Assembly (NCBI GenBank): GCA_006538405.1
Contig: BJKQ01000004.1
Coordinates: forward strand, 1,860,001-1,924,000
Direction: 5' to 3'
Length of the DNA: 64,000 bases
From: Hansfordia pulvinata
Taxonomy: Eukaryota > Ascomycota > Sordariomycetes > Xylariales
Positions 47,772-59,230 of this stretch are shown here, in pieces. Both the position numbers and the translations under genes were made by a program. The notes beneath the pieces were generated by a model. It searched no databases. It saw only the letters and a list, made by a program, of their open reading frames with translations, and was not told the origin of the DNA. Numbering within the stretch: position 1 is the first letter of the stretch; each line of letters begins with the position of its first letter.

Positions 47772-50700
47772 ATGGGTTCCCACGAGACGCCCGAGATCGT
47801 GCCCATCCCCGAGCCTCCGGCTCTGCCCTCATCGGCCACATCCGCGAGATCAGCCCGACCTTCCCCCTCGGCTCTTTCGTGAGCATGGCCGAAAAATACG
47901 GTAAGCGGCAGCGGCAGCATCCCGCACGAGTCAAGCACACGCACCCTGCCCGAGCACCCGCTGACCCCCTGTTCTCTAGGCGAAATCTACAAGCTCCGCC
48001 TCCCCGGCAGAACCGCCGTTATGGTCAGCAGCGTCGCCCTCGTCGACGAGATCTGCGACGAGAAGCGCTTCCAAAAGAACCCAAGTGGCCCCCTGGAGCA
48101 GGTCAGGAACGGCGTCAATGACGGCCTCTTCACCGTACGCGAGCCCATCCCTCTGCCCGACGCAACGCAAATCGCCACGCTCCCAGAACTGACACCGGCA
48201 AACAGGCCCGGCCCGATGAGCCCAGATGGGGTGTTGCCCACCGCGTCCTCATGCCCGCCTTTGGCCCCGTCTCTATTCGTGCCATGTTTGACGACATGCA
48301 CGACATTGCCAGTATGCCTCCCCCCTCCCCGCTTCCTCTTTTTCCGTCTCCGGCGCACCTTTGTCTCGCTGCGATCGCGGACCCACGGCACCCGCCAGCC
48401 CCCCCCCCCCTGTCTTCGTAGATCTTGAGCGCTAACACCTGCGTTAGTGCAACTGACAATGAAATGGGCGAGACACGGGTCACGCCATGCTATAGGCGTG
48501 TCGGATGACTTCACGCGCCTGGCGTTGGACACGCTCGCTCTGTGTTCTATGGGCTACCGATTCAACAGCTACTACACAAACGAAATGCACCCCTTTGTGG
48601 AGGCCATGGGAGATTTCCTGACCCAGTCCGGTGCCAGAGCCACCCGCCCGCCTCTGCCCGGATGGTGGTACACAAACGAGGATGCCAAGTACGAACAGGA
48701 CATTGAGACAATGAGACAAACCGCAGACGAGGTGCTCCAGGCGAGAAAGACGGGCGGCGAGGCTCGCAAGGACCTTCTCCAGGCCATGTTGGAAGGCGTC
48801 GATTCCAAGACGGGCCAGCGGATGGACGACCAGAGCATTGTCGACAACCTCATCACCTTCCTCATTGCAGGCCACGAGACCACTTCCGGCCTGCTTTCCT
48901 TCACCTTTTACAACCTCCTCAAAAACCCCGAGGCGTACCGCAAAGCCCAGGAGGAGGTAGACCAGGTGGTAGGAAAGGGCCCCATCACCATTGACCATCT
49001 TTCCAAACTGCGCTATATTCCAGCTGTAAGTACCGCCGCAGCACCAAAACTACCTACTGATGGTGGCGCAAACTGACTCTGTGACCCGCAGGCCCTGCGT
49101 GAAACATTGAGATTGTCTTCGCCTATCACGATTTTCGCAGTCGAAGCCATTCAGGACACCATTATGGGGGGCAAGTACGAAATCAAAAAGGGCGACAAGG
49201 TTTCTGCGCTGCTCGCCAAGTCGCACCACGACCCGGCTGTCTACGGTGACGACGCTGAACAGTACAAGCCAGAAAGGATGATGGACGAGCCCTTCAACAA
49301 GCTGCCAAGGAATGCATGGAAGCCTTTCGGAAACGGGATGCGCGCCTGCATTGGCCGCCCTTTCGCGTGGCAGGAGTCGCTTCTGACCATGACCATGCTC
49401 CTCCAAAACTTCACCTTCGTCCTCGACGACCCCAACTACAACATGCGCCTGAAGCAGACCCTCACCATCAAGCCTGAGGGCTTCTTCATGAGGGCCATTC
49501 CCAGAGACGGCTTGACCGTCACGGAGATGGAGCAGCGCCTCGCCGGTAAACCGATTTCTTCGGACAAGGGACACGGCCACGTTGCGTCTCACCAAAATGT
49601 CGACAAGGCAAACCAGCAAAAGATGACGATTCTTTACGGCTCCAACAGTGGGACCTGCGAGGCGCTTGCTCAGCGCATCGCCAGTGATGCTGTGGGTCAT
49701 GGCTTCACTGCCGATGTTGTGGACTGCATGGATGTGGCCAACGGCAAGCTACCCAAGGACCAGCCTGTCGTCGTCATCACCGCATCCTACGAAGGCCAGC
49801 CTCCCGACAACGCCGCTCACTTCGTGTCTTGGCTTGAGAACATCAAGGACAACAAGGCTCTCGAGGGCGTCAGGTACGCCGTCTTCGGTTGTGGACACTC
49901 CGATTGGGCCCAGACCTTCCACCGCATCCCCAAGCTGGTAGACGGCAAGCTCGAAGAAGCCGGGGCCAAGCGTGTGGTGCCTATCGGACTCTCCAACGCC
50001 GCCGATGGTGACATCTTCTCGGATTTCGAGAGATGGGAGGATGAGGATTTCTGGCCAGCTCTGTCCTCCGAGTGGAACACCACTGATATCTCCAAGGACA
50101 CCCCCCAAGTCGGCAACCTGGAGGTCACCGTTTCCAACATGCGAGTCGCGAGCCTCCGCCAGGATGTGCAGGAAGCTATAGTGACGAACACGCATGTACT
50201 TACTGCGGAAGGTGAGCCTGTCAAGAAGCACATCGAGCTTAAGCTGCCGAGTGACCTCAGCTACCGCTCTGGTGATTACATTGCAGTGCTACCCTTCAAC
50301 CCGAAGGACAGCATCCGCCGTGTCATGAGGCGCTTTAATCTCCCTTGGGACAGCTACCTCACGATCAAGGCCACGGGAAAGACGAGTCTGCCTACGAACC
50401 TGCCCATGTCGGCTTATGAAGTGTTTGCGGCCTATGTGGAGCTTGCACAGCCAGCGACGAAAAGAGTGAGCAAACAGACCCCCCCGCCATCCCCCATCAT
50501 CCCCTATATCTTGAATAGACTTTGAAGCATCGCGCGACCATAAACTGACGTGGTCTACAGAATATTGCGGCAATTTCTGCCGCCGCTGGCGATGATTCAA
50601 TCAAGGCTGCCCTTCAGCAGCTTTCGACGTCGGAAGAGGGGGCATCCAGCGCTCACCGGCCCTCTGTTCTCGATTTGCTGGAAAAGTACCCGTCAGTGGA

Positions 50701-51439
50701 CTTGCCTCTTGGGTCCTTTATGGCGATGCTGCCGCCCATGCGGGTACGCCAGTACTCCATCTCGTCTTCGCCCGTGGCAGACCCCAAACGCGCCACCATC
50801 ACTTTCAGCCTCCTCGATACGCCGTCCAACACCCGCTCAGGCAAGCACGTGGGCGTGGCGAGTTCGTACCTCAACCTGGTAGAGCGTGGCGACAAGGTGC
50901 ATGTCGCCATTCGGCCCTCGCACGCCGCCTTCCACCTACCTTCGGACCAGGAGTCGACGCCAGTCATCTGCGTGTCGGCCGGTACTGGCCTCGCACCGTT
51001 CCGCGGCTTCATGCAGGAGCGTGCGGCCCTGAAGGCCGCGGGCCGTCAGCTTGCGCCAGCTCTCCTCGTTCACGGCTGCCGTGCCCCGGGTCGCGACGAC
51101 CTCTATGCCGATGAGCTGGCGGAGTGGGAGGCCGCGGGAGTTGTGCGCGTCCGTCGTGCCTTCAGCCGGAAATCCGAGGCCTCGTCCACTCCGGGGTGCG
51201 CCTACGCCCAGGACCAGCTGCTGGCCGACGGGGACGAGGTCGGGAAGATGTGGGCGGATGGCGCGCGACTCTACGTGTGCGGCTCGCGCGCTGTCGGCCA
51301 AGGCGTTCGCGACTCCATTGTCCGCATCAAGCTGGCAGCCGAGAAGCGTCACAACGGAGTCGAGATGACCGAGGCCGAGGCCCTGGCCTGGTGGGAGGGC
51401 GAGCGCAATGTCCGTTACGCCACTGACGTTTTCGACTGA
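47772..51439 (+). CDS. Self-sufficient cytochrome P450-reductase fusion, CYP505 type (one 1-nt gap)
   Basis: A P450foxy/BM3-like enzyme that hydroxylates fatty acids near the omega end using its own reductase. Exons are 47772-47900, 47980-48134, 48206-48311, 48448-49025, 49092-50465 and 50561-51439. The frame breaks at CCC 47826-47828. One added C gives [20 protein letters not shown] and closes every exon phase to 1,073 aa. The heme domain has the I-helix AGHETTS, ExxR in LRETLR (about 327-330) and the heme loop [11 protein letters not shown] with Cys409. An FMN/flavodoxin domain starts near 501 ([12 protein letters not shown]). The FAD/NADPH reductase part follows, with RQYSISSSP, a [15 protein letters not shown]-binding loop and a C-terminal YATDVFD. 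There is no membrane anchor, as expected for this class. Being alone, it gives no evidence of a metabolite cluster. Confidence 0.93.
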
Positions 51440-52205
51440 TTTTTCAATGCGACTTGCTGTAGCTGGGGATATGGGCACTGTCTGAGCGAGGTCCAACTGC
51501 ATCGATTGATTTTGGGTATTAGATTAGGAGCATGTGTTGGATTATGACGAGACAAATTGGCAGTCACGAAGGAAGCCAGGATAGACCAAAGCATACCACT
51601 ATTTTACTTAATACCAAGGCTTGAAGCCCAACGGCCCGTGCCGACTTTCTTCGGTCTCTGCTCGCTTGCCTGCCATGTTCATGGAGCAAACTGTATACAT
51701 TTAATACGTGTACGTAGTTTGCGAAGACCCTCTATGAGCGCCCTCGCCAGCATCCGCACTCCGTACTAGCAGTCCAGGCCAACTCGGCGCGATCCCCTGC
51801 CAGTACAACACACACATCCAAGTGCTGGAATGCCATCATCAACGCAATTCATCGAAGTATCGGTCGCTATAGTGGGGCAACTCTTGGTAGTGCTTTGAAT
51901 CCACTCGACTGGGACACCGCAGGAGTGGAAAGTATTTCTACCTAGAAATGAAGGGACATACGATCTGCTCTATGGACCAGCAAAGATTTGATTGCCACTC
52001 CACGGAGCAGCGCAGGGGGCATGACATGACAAAAAACAAAAGAACACCGAAACAGCCCGCCTCGTGGCTAATCACTGTCAGCTTCTTACCACCCTTGACT
52101 GCGTGAAAGAACGGCCACACAGATGCCCGCTAATATCCCGGCCTGGGCTCAGTGATGCCCCTCCCCTTCTTTCCCTCTCGCATTCAACCCTCCCTCTACC
52201 CAGTC
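51440..52205. other. Convergent 3' intergenic region
   Basis: Lies between the converging stops of the P450-reductase and the DUF1479 gene. No gene or notable repeat is seen. Confidence 0.6.
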
Positions 52206-54536
52206 TCACTTTTCCGACCCCAAGTTTGCCTTTGGCACCGCCGGGGTCGGAGTGGGAGTACCCGAACGCGTGGGCGTGTAGAACTCGTACCGTTCGGGAA
52301 AGAGGATGGCGTTGGCGAGCTTGAGCAACTCCGTCTCCGCAGCTGTCAAAGGTACCCCGCCTCTGCCTGCTTCACCTCTCTCGCCCGTTGTTTCCGTGTC
52401 TGCCTCTGCCCCCTTCTCCCCGTCTCTCCCGTCCAAATGCTGCTGCGGCGTTTCACCCTGCCCAGCGCGCCCCTCCGCCGCTACGGTATCATCTCCGCCG
52501 AGGTCAAAGGGAGCCAGGCCCATGGCCCGGAGGGCGTCCTCGCCGCCTGCGTCGCGCACGTCGCTTAAGCTCGCACCAGCCGCGGTCGCGACATTGTTGT
52601 TTTTGTTGCTGCTGTTGCTGCTCCCGCCACCGCTACTCGAAGAAGACGAGTCCAAGAAGTCCGGCCCGGGCTGTCCGCGCAGGAATGCTTTACGCTGGCG
52701 CGCTAGGAATAACGCGTTGGTCTGCGACAGAGGCGCGGCGGGTACGTAGACTAGCATTGAGGTGCGGGGGGCTTGCTGTTGAGGCGGCTCGGCGGAAGCA
52801 GTGGACCGCTGAGCAGCGGCGACAAAGGGAGCAGGGCTGTTGCCATTGCTGCTGCTGCTATTGTTGACGTACGTGTTGGAGAATTGATAGGCCATGTCGG
52901 GATGCCAAATGATGTAGTCCCCGGGCTGAAGGGTGGGCGGGGCAACCAACGTCTTGGCCAGTTCGAGGTGCGGGTGCCAGAAGTCGGTGACTCGCTGGGC
53001 GTGTCCCGGGACGGCGCCGTGAATGATGGTGGACTGCTCGCGGTCGAGGGCCCAGTTGTCCGGGCTCAGATAGGCGTCCCACTGCTCCTGCTTCCTCTGC
53101 TTCTCCTCCTCCCTCGACGCGGCATCGGCATGCTCTTCTCCCTCTTCCTCGTCAGGGCCGGGTTTGATGGGCGAGAAGAAAGGCCTCAGCAGGAAGTAGA
53201 CGGTCGACAGCTTGGGTGAGGGCAGCAGCTTGATCATGCCCGGCTCGACGACTGTAAGGGCCAGTATTCCCTGGAAAAGACGCATCATGGAGCACGCGCC
53301 GGCGCCGTTGTACAGGTCCGGAGTCGCCCCGACGCGCCCTGATGGATCCCAGGGCTGCCAGGACTCCCACTCGCCGCGCCACACGGCATCATAAAGCCCC
53401 GCACGTCCGTAACCGTCCACCTCCCACCGCTCGAGGCTGCCGTTGTCCACCTGGGCGATCTGTGCCCGGGAAGTGGCTGCCGCCGCCGCGATCTTCTTGT
53501 CACCCTCTGGCGTCACTGTTCTCGGTGTCATGGTGTTTACGGGGGTGGTGGTAGCAGCGGCGGCGTCTGCATCCAGCGCCGGCTCACCGGGGCACAGTGG
53601 TGGGAGCGGGATTGACTCGATGCGAATTCGATCTGCATACGCAATGGGGAATCGTTTCGCCAGTCGCGCGTCGCCGCCGCCGTTGCCGCCGCCGCCACCA
53701 TTACCGCGGGCCGTCGCCGTTCCTCCCCCTTCATCCCACAGCGACATGGCAAAGCGCTGCGCCGCGAGGACGTGTGGGTGCGCGCGAGCCCTCACCTGAG
53801 CAGGCGTCCAGAACAAGCCAAAGCACGCCGGGTCCTGCGCGGGCGATGGGCGGAACGGCCCGCCACCTCCCTGGCCCTCTTCCCCTTCGCCCGCTTTCGT
53901 CGCCGCCGCCGCGACTGCCTCTAAGTGCTCTGCGGTCTGGTGGACCCAACAGCCGGCGTTGTCGCGAGGCACGACCCCTCGGATGACGCCGAGCCCGTGT
54001 CGCTTCAGCGCCGCCCCGAATGGTGCAGTCATGTCCGCGCGCTCAAGGTGACCGAACTCGATTTCGGGGATGAGACCTGCCGAGCCGCACTTCTCGATTA
54101 AGCGCACCTCGTCGCGCAGCGCGGCAAGCAAACGCGTCCACGAAGCGGCGACGGCGTCCTCATGCCCGGCAATAAGACTTTGCTTGATGCGCCCGAAGCG
54201 GCCTGGGAGTGGCACCACATTGCGTGTGTAGAAAGACACCACGGGCGAGTCTGTAACGTCGTCGCGGGCCGCCATACTGGAGGCGTTGGGAGGGCGCGTT
54301 CTGGCGGTCTTTGGCGCCTCGTCGTGGCACTGGCCGTCGTCGGCGTCCCCGCGTTGGCGTTTAGGCCTAGACGCTTCTGTAGTCGAGGGTTGCGTTCGGA
54401 TTGTCGCGATTGACCTGGTCGTGAGTGTGGTGGCCTTGGCTGTCGAGGTGGTGGTGGTGGTGGAGGTTGTCGTAGTGGTGGTGGTGGTGGAAGCTGATGC
54501 CGCCGCCAGCGACGCAGCGGCAATGTGCGTCGCCAT
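52206..54536 (-). CDS. DUF1479 family protein (putative Fe/2-oxoglutarate oxygenase-like)
   Basis: A single uninterrupted exon. I choose the Met at 54536 (MATHIAAASLAAAS), giving 776 aa; the frame extends to 54713, but the extra residues look like translated leader. After a Thr/Ser-rich N-terminus come segments typical of the DUF1479/YbiU-like family: LPGRFGRIKQSLI, then HGLGVIRGVVPRDNAGCWV. Further on are DLYNGAGACSMMRLFQGILAL, VPGHAQRVTDFWHPHL and GDYIIWHPDMAYQFSN. The His-Pro-Asp there occupies the position of a possible HxD metal pair. Family members have a double-stranded beta-helix fold, but the substrate is unknown. Low-complexity insertions (Glu/Lys-rich, Asn/Ser/Gly-rich, Ala-rich) enlarge the protein well beyond the usual 400-500 aa. 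The first residues do not resemble a mitochondrial signal clearly enough to call. Confidence 0.8.
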   Translation of the reverse strand: MATHIAAASLAAASASTTTTTTTTSTTTTTSTAKATTLTTRSIATIRTQPSTTEASRPKRQRGDADDGQCHDEAPKTARTRPPNASSMAARDDVTDSPVVSFYTRNVVPLPGRFGRIKQSLIAGHEDAVAASWTRLLAALRDEVRLIEKCGSAGLIPEIEFGHLERADMTAPFGAALKRHGLGVIRGVVPRDNAGCWVHQTAEHLEAVAAAATKAGEGEEGQGGGGPFRPSPAQDPACFGLFWTPAQVRARAHPHVLAAQRFAMSLWDEGGGTATARGNGGGGGNGGGDARLAKRFPIAYADRIRIESIPLPPLCPGEPALDADAAAATTTPVNTMTPRTVTPEGDKKIAAAAATSRAQIAQVDNGSLERWEVDGYGRAGLYDAVWRGEWESWQPWDPSGRVGATPDLYNGAGACSMMRLFQGILALTVVEPGMIKLLPSPKLSTVYFLLRPFFSPIKPGPDEEEGEEHADAASREEEKQRKQEQWDAYLSPDNWALDREQSTIIHGAVPGHAQRVTDFWHPHLELAKTLVAPPTLQPGDYIIWHPDMAYQFSNTYVNNSSSSNGNSPAPFVAAAQRSTASAEPPQQQAPRTSMLVYVPAAPLSQTNALFLARQRKAFLRGQPGPDFLDSSSSSSGGGSSNSSNKNNNVATAAGASLSDVRDAGGEDALRAMGLAPFDLGGDDTVAAEGRAGQGETPQQHLDGRDGEKGAEADTETTGERGEAGRGGVPLTAAETELLKLANAILFPERYEFYTPTRSGTPTPTPAVPKANLGSEK

Positions 54537-55886
54537 TTTGACAGTACAGGTAAAGAGGACGGGGTCCCCAGGGCTTAGTGACTCGCTTGCTGGCCGTTTC
54601 CTGCGTGAGCTGAGAGGGTATGTGTGACAAGTGGCATGCTTGGATGCGAACACGGGGTGTCTTGTAGACTCCTTGTCGAACAATGGCTGACAGGCTAGGC
54701 TGGCCATACCCATATGAGTTTACTTTCGACCAAGGGCCCCGAGGAACAACACCGAGGGGCCTCGGGCCTAAGTAAAGCGACATCGACACCCCACGCAGCC
54801 CAGACCGAGTTGCGGGCGAGGGCGGGCGACAAGGAATAAAAGCGAGTTGCGGCACGCCGGGCCGTTCAAGCAGTTGGTGATGTCCAGCCCCACCACGCGG
54901 CCCCCTTCTCCGGATCGAGGGGCCCAGAATGCCTGCAGTAGGACCAGGTGAGCCGGTTCGTTGCGACATGACAGGGGTCCGCTGGCGGCCAGGGTCAGAC
55001 GCCTGCACCCAGTCGCGGTAGAGATGCTGGTGAGGCCACTGAGCTGTGTGACTTTGACCCTGCGCTCACTATTTAACGCACTTCTGCCAGTAATTACTTG
55101 GTCCCTGATGAGATCACGGTGGTCGTGCTTTTCGCGGAATTGTCGATATACCCAGGGGCAAGGCGAAACGAGACGTGGGCGACGGCACTGGCAACGGAGG
55201 GCGATGACAAAGACGGAGACGATGAAGCCGGCTTTGGTGGTTCAATCTCATCACCAATGCCTCTCCCGGGCCGTTTCCTGAAAGCGATGGTCAGCGTTGC
55301 CTATACTAGACAGGCTTCCGTCTCTGGGGTCCGATTCCCAGCCTATCCAGACACCCGGATAAAGTCGTTTCATGATACATGCCAAGATGCGCGGACAAGT
55401 CGACCAAACGTGGCATTTCTAAAGGCGTCTATGGCGGTGGGATGAAGATTCTGCCAGCCCCCCATTGGCTCGGATTTTGGGGTAGTTTTCCGCGAACCCA
55501 TGGCTGATCTGGCGCGGTGTCGTGCTCGATGCACTGCTTACCCAGTGTGGCAATCCCCAAAGATGCAACCTCAGGATTACAAGCCGTCACTTATCAGCGT
55601 GCGGCCGCCAATCGGAAATACCCGTGCTCGTGCTCTGTCCGTGTTCTCGGGGCAGTGGGCCATGCTGGTCGCGTCCTGGCACCACACCGAGCGTTCATGT
55701 TGGGGTTTTCCTGCGGCAGTGCCGCGAGCAAGGTAGCCGCCTTCGTGTTGGTTCCGAGCACGTGCGGATCAGGTCGCGGAGACTTCAGAGGTGAGTTTGT
55801 TCTGGATAGCGGAACATAAGTCGAGGCCTTGTGATCCACGCACCCCTGACTTCCCTCCTGTAGCCTATGCTGTCGCGGCGAGCGGC
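54537..55886. other. Intergenic region
   Basis: Promoter side of the DUF1479 gene and 3' side of the hydrolase gene. No supported gene. Confidence 0.55.
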
Positions 55887-56991
55887 TTACAACTGCACGA
55901 GAAAAGAAAAGAGTTTCTCAGCCCCCACGCGCCACTGGCTATCATTCTGTAAGTGATGGCCGGCACCTGGCACCCAAGCAAGGCGGACCCCATGCCCAGC
56001 ACTATCGCCAAGACTGTCTTCTTGTATCGGATGCACGGGTTCGTTATCGCCTTCAAGCCTGCCCCTGCTGATCATGTCGGCGGTTGCGGCCCGATATGTG
56101 GTTGCTGTATCATGCACAATGTCTTTAGTCATCAGCTTATCTGCCGTGCCGGCCATCACGAGAAGTCGGTCCCCTTTTGCCCAACCGCAGATGTTGCCCA
56201 AGAGCCTCTGGGGGTCGACGAACGGATACATCATGGTCATTGGCCACCGGAGGCTTTCGTAGCGGTTGAGTAATTTGCGGAACTCGGCAAGCTTGGAATC
56301 AGGGTATCCGTCGCTGAAAAAGGCGCGTCTGATGAGGAAGGGATGCGACAAGGGAGAATTGGAGTGCCAGCCATGGAGGACCATGCGTATAGCAAACCAA
56401 GGATCAAAACAGGCCCAGTTTCTGTAGGCTTTCCACCTGCATTCGTGTTAGGGATGACCAGACGGTGGATGTTGACGACTTACGATCCCGTTCCAGGGAC
56501 GGCCCCTAGCAGAGCGAGTGCCTCTACGCGGGCTTCCTGTCGATCGAGAACGTGCTGGACAAGCCCCCTCCACTCGAGTGGCCCACCAGGACAACCTGGC
56601 GGTCGACTTTCTCCTGGATGAATTTGATTGCCGCCGCCACGTCATCGCCAAGGTCCCTCTTGGAAACCAAGAAAACCATCTTCAAGAAGGACGGGTGCCA
56701 GCTCCATCCGTGACCGCGGGTCGAGATGGCGTAGCAGGGAATGCCGCGCTGGCTGAGGTAGCTCATATAGGGAGCCCAGACGGCAGCGCTCCCCATGCCG
56801 CCGTGCACAAAGAGCACTGGCGCAAGCGTTGTCGGCGAGGTGGGCAGGGCAATCAGCAGCTCGAGACGGCCACCGGGTGTAGAAACCCAACATCGTTCCA
56901 TGCCCTGGTGCGCAAAGGGCGGCGGTGGCGGCTGCGAGACGTCGGGCCTGCGCCAGTAGAGGTGTCGGAAGGTGAAGTGTAAGCCGGACAT
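55887..56991 (-). CDS. Alpha/beta hydrolase (one 1-nt gap)
   Basis: A serine hydrolase of the alpha/beta fold, substrate unknown. Exons are 56991-56484 and 56436-55887, with a short 47-nt intron (GTAAGT, CTAAC, GCAG). The frame breaks at the C run 56564-56568 (plus strand). One added base turns GHSSGGGL into a continuous GHSSGGGLVQHVLDRQEARV, and the intron then joins in phase to give GTGSWKAYRNWACFDPWF. The corrected length is 352 aa. The nucleophile serine is in GHSSGG, the oxyanion region in LFVHGGMGS, a likely acid Asp in MAGTADKLM and the His in VPGAGHHLQ. The start could alternatively be 57072, which adds 27 residues without conserved character. No signal peptide is evident. Confidence 0.85.
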
Positions 56992-57910
56992 GGTGCAGAA
57001 TCGGCTGGCCTCTTCCGTTTCGGTTGTAAGCACTGACGTCGCGGCGAAAGAGTTAACGGACGAGCGGTGCAAACCGAAGGGTCCCTCTGCCTTTTTGAAG
57101 AGCGCCGTCGTCGACAGGTCCAGCTGAGTTTGAGACCAGCGTCATACCTGAACAAGCCACGGCCGGGCGCCCGGGCTGTTGTCGGAATTGGTCGGCCTTG
57201 GCGCCAGATCAGCCTCGAATTGGTGCGAGGGCTTGGTCAGTCCGGCCCGGTCCTGTCTGGTTGTGAAGCAGCTTTCGCCCTAACTCGTAGATCCGGACAC
57301 GCCATAATGAGAAATTTCTCAGAAAAGGATGCCAAGCTGCGAAAGTGTGTTTCTTTCGCTGGAGACGATGGGGAGACTTGTATCTCGGAAGGGATGAAAG
57401 CTGTGCGGATTGACCTCGGGTTGGTGGTCGGCTGTTGAAGTCGTTGAAGGTGGACGTTGCCAGGGCCCAGTCAGAAAGGTACCTACCGTACTTGCATATA
57501 GGAATGGACAGTGCGCATTGTGACCAGCGCGCGCCGGCGGGCTCTGTAGAACCTTGCGAGTCGCCTGCCCGGCAGTTAGGGCCCTTTTGCATGGGAGAAT
57601 CCGCGGCGCTCCTGCCCCAGCCAGGACAGTGCCAATAAGGCACCGCCGTGCACTGTTTCGAGGTCCACCTTCCCGTGCAATTCTGCCCGTGCAATTCTGA
57701 CGGAAACGAAACCCACCGCGTGTGCTCGTTCGTCGCTCACCGCGTCCGTCACGACGACATAGCATTTGATGCATCTCGACTTTGTGTTTCCTGACACCCG
57801 CAAGTCCCGTGTCGCTACCTATCTTACCTACTTAACCCACCGCTGAGTGTAAGCCGTGCTTTGGGCCATCAAAAACCCCACTTCCACACGGCCAGAGAAC
57901 CGTCGATAAT
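56992..57910. other. Divergent promoter region
   Basis: Shared upstream region of the minus-strand hydrolase and the plus-strand RNase P subunit gene. No supported gene. Confidence 0.6.
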
Positions 57911-58642
57911 ATGGCCGCTCCACGGGCCAACGAGGTGCTACCGCCCAGCCTCGCCTACCTCAACGACGCCGCCCACCTGCTGTCCGCCGCCGCGCCCGGC
58001 ATCTCCGCCCATCTCATGCTGCAGCGCAATGCTCTCCTGTTCCACAACGAGCTTGAACTGACCGACAGCCAGCGCCAGCTCGTCTGCGGCGCCTGCGGCC
58101 GCATCATGGTCCCCGGCGACGGCTGCACCCTGCGCATCGGCAAGACCGCACCCGGGCCCAGCAGCAAGCGACCCCGCCGGCCGGCACCCACCAGCTCCCA
58201 GCCCGAGCCGCCGAGCAGCGCCGCAGACCCGGCCGCCCGCCTGGCCAAGCAGCTCCAGTGCGGTGCTTGCGGGCGCCGCACCACCGTTCGCGCGCCGCCG
58301 CCTGCGCCCATCCCCAAGGCGCGCCGGTCGAGGCTGCGGGAGCACCATACTCACCAGCCCACCGCCTTGCGATCCACAGTTCCCGGGAACACTGCTGCTG
58401 CCATGGGTGCCGCAAGGGCCGCAGGATCCGCGGGGACCGGCGCAAAGCTGCCCAGTACGGCCCAGGCTGCGACCCAGCCCGGCACAGCCGAAGAGCCAGA
58501 CAAGCCGGCGTCGGCCAACGCCAGCAGCAAGAAGAGGGCCAAGAGCAGGAAGCAGGGCCTGCAAGCTCTGCTGCAGCAGTCGGCCAAGTCGAAACCACAG
58601 ACAGGCCTGGGGCTGAGCCTAGCCGACTTCATGAAGAAGTGA
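57911..58642 (+). CDS. RNase P/MRP subunit, Rpr2/Rpp21/Snm1 family
   Basis: A small zinc-binding protein subunit of the ribonucleoprotein that trims the 5' end of precursor tRNAs (or, for Snm1, of RNase MRP). It is one uninterrupted exon of 243 aa. The N-terminal helical part (EVLPPSLAYLNDAAHLLSAA) is typical of filamentous-fungal Rpr2/Rpp21 proteins. Four zinc-ligand cysteines are present in two CGAC pairs, C59/C62 and C117/C120, separated by a Pro/Ser-rich insertion. The C-terminal half is Ala/Ser/Lys-rich and ends with KTGLGLSLADFMKK-like residues (GLSLADFMKK). RNase P versus MRP membership cannot be decided here. ZPR1 follows on the same strand. Confidence 0.8.
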   Translation: MAAPRANEVLPPSLAYLNDAAHLLSAAAPGISAHLMLQRNALLFHNELELTDSQRQLVCGACGRIMVPGDGCTLRIGKTAPGPSSKRPRRPAPTSSQPEPPSSAADPAARLAKQLQCGACGRRTTVRAPPPAPIPKARRSRLREHHTHQPTALRSTVPGNTAAAMGAARAAGSAGTGAKLPSTAQAATQPGTAEEPDKPASANASSKKRAKSRKQGLQALLQQSAKSKPQTGLGLSLADFMKK

Positions 58643-59143
58643 AGGTGTCGTCTCCCTGCTGCCGCTTGCAACATCTTGGGAGCGTTCTAGAATCGGGTGT
58701 GGCCAGGCGTGCCAGGGTCTTCCAGACGGGCCCATCGCGGCGGGCTAATGGGGAACACCGCTGGAAGAGCTGGGGGAATCACAGTGGAGGCAACAACGTC
58801 CTTCCATGTACGAGGTCCGCGTCTGGTACTGGCAGGGAGAGGGCGCGTGCTGCTTGCTTGCTTGCTTGTTTGCTTGTGCTTGCTTGGGCGCCGCGGTGGG
58901 ACGGGGCTATGACATAACAGGCCGGCCCCCGAACCCCGCGCTAAATTCGCATTGCCCCTCCAAATTTTCTCTCTCTCTGCGGCTCGCCCTGGACACCGGC
59001 ACACATACATGCGCCACTCTGCCCATCGCATCCGCACCTGACGCACCTCTTTCTCGCTCTGCTCCTCTCGCGACAGTCACAAATCAAGCACGAGTCGCGC
59101 CAGAACATTGAGCCCCAACCCTCCCCGCCTTCAGGCCTCATCT

Positions 59144-59192
<49 letters not shown>

Positions 59193-59230
59193 GCACAAGC
59201 GCACCACGTCCCGCAGCCACCGCCACCATC
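58643..59230. other. Intergenic region upstream of ZPR1
   Basis: Promoter and leader of ZPR1. It contains TTGC/TGCT short repeats near 58850-58885 and the CA repeat just before the start codon. No gene. Confidence 0.6.
59148..59191 (+). repeat. (CA)22 just upstream of ZPR1 start
   Basis: A 44-base CA repeat ends 39 bases before the ZPR1 ATG, so it probably lies in the 5' untranslated region. Confidence 0.88.

Noticed and set aside
55280..55360. A B-box-like GGTCCGATTCC suggesting a tRNA.
   Set aside because: No A-box upstream and no cloverleaf can be drawn.
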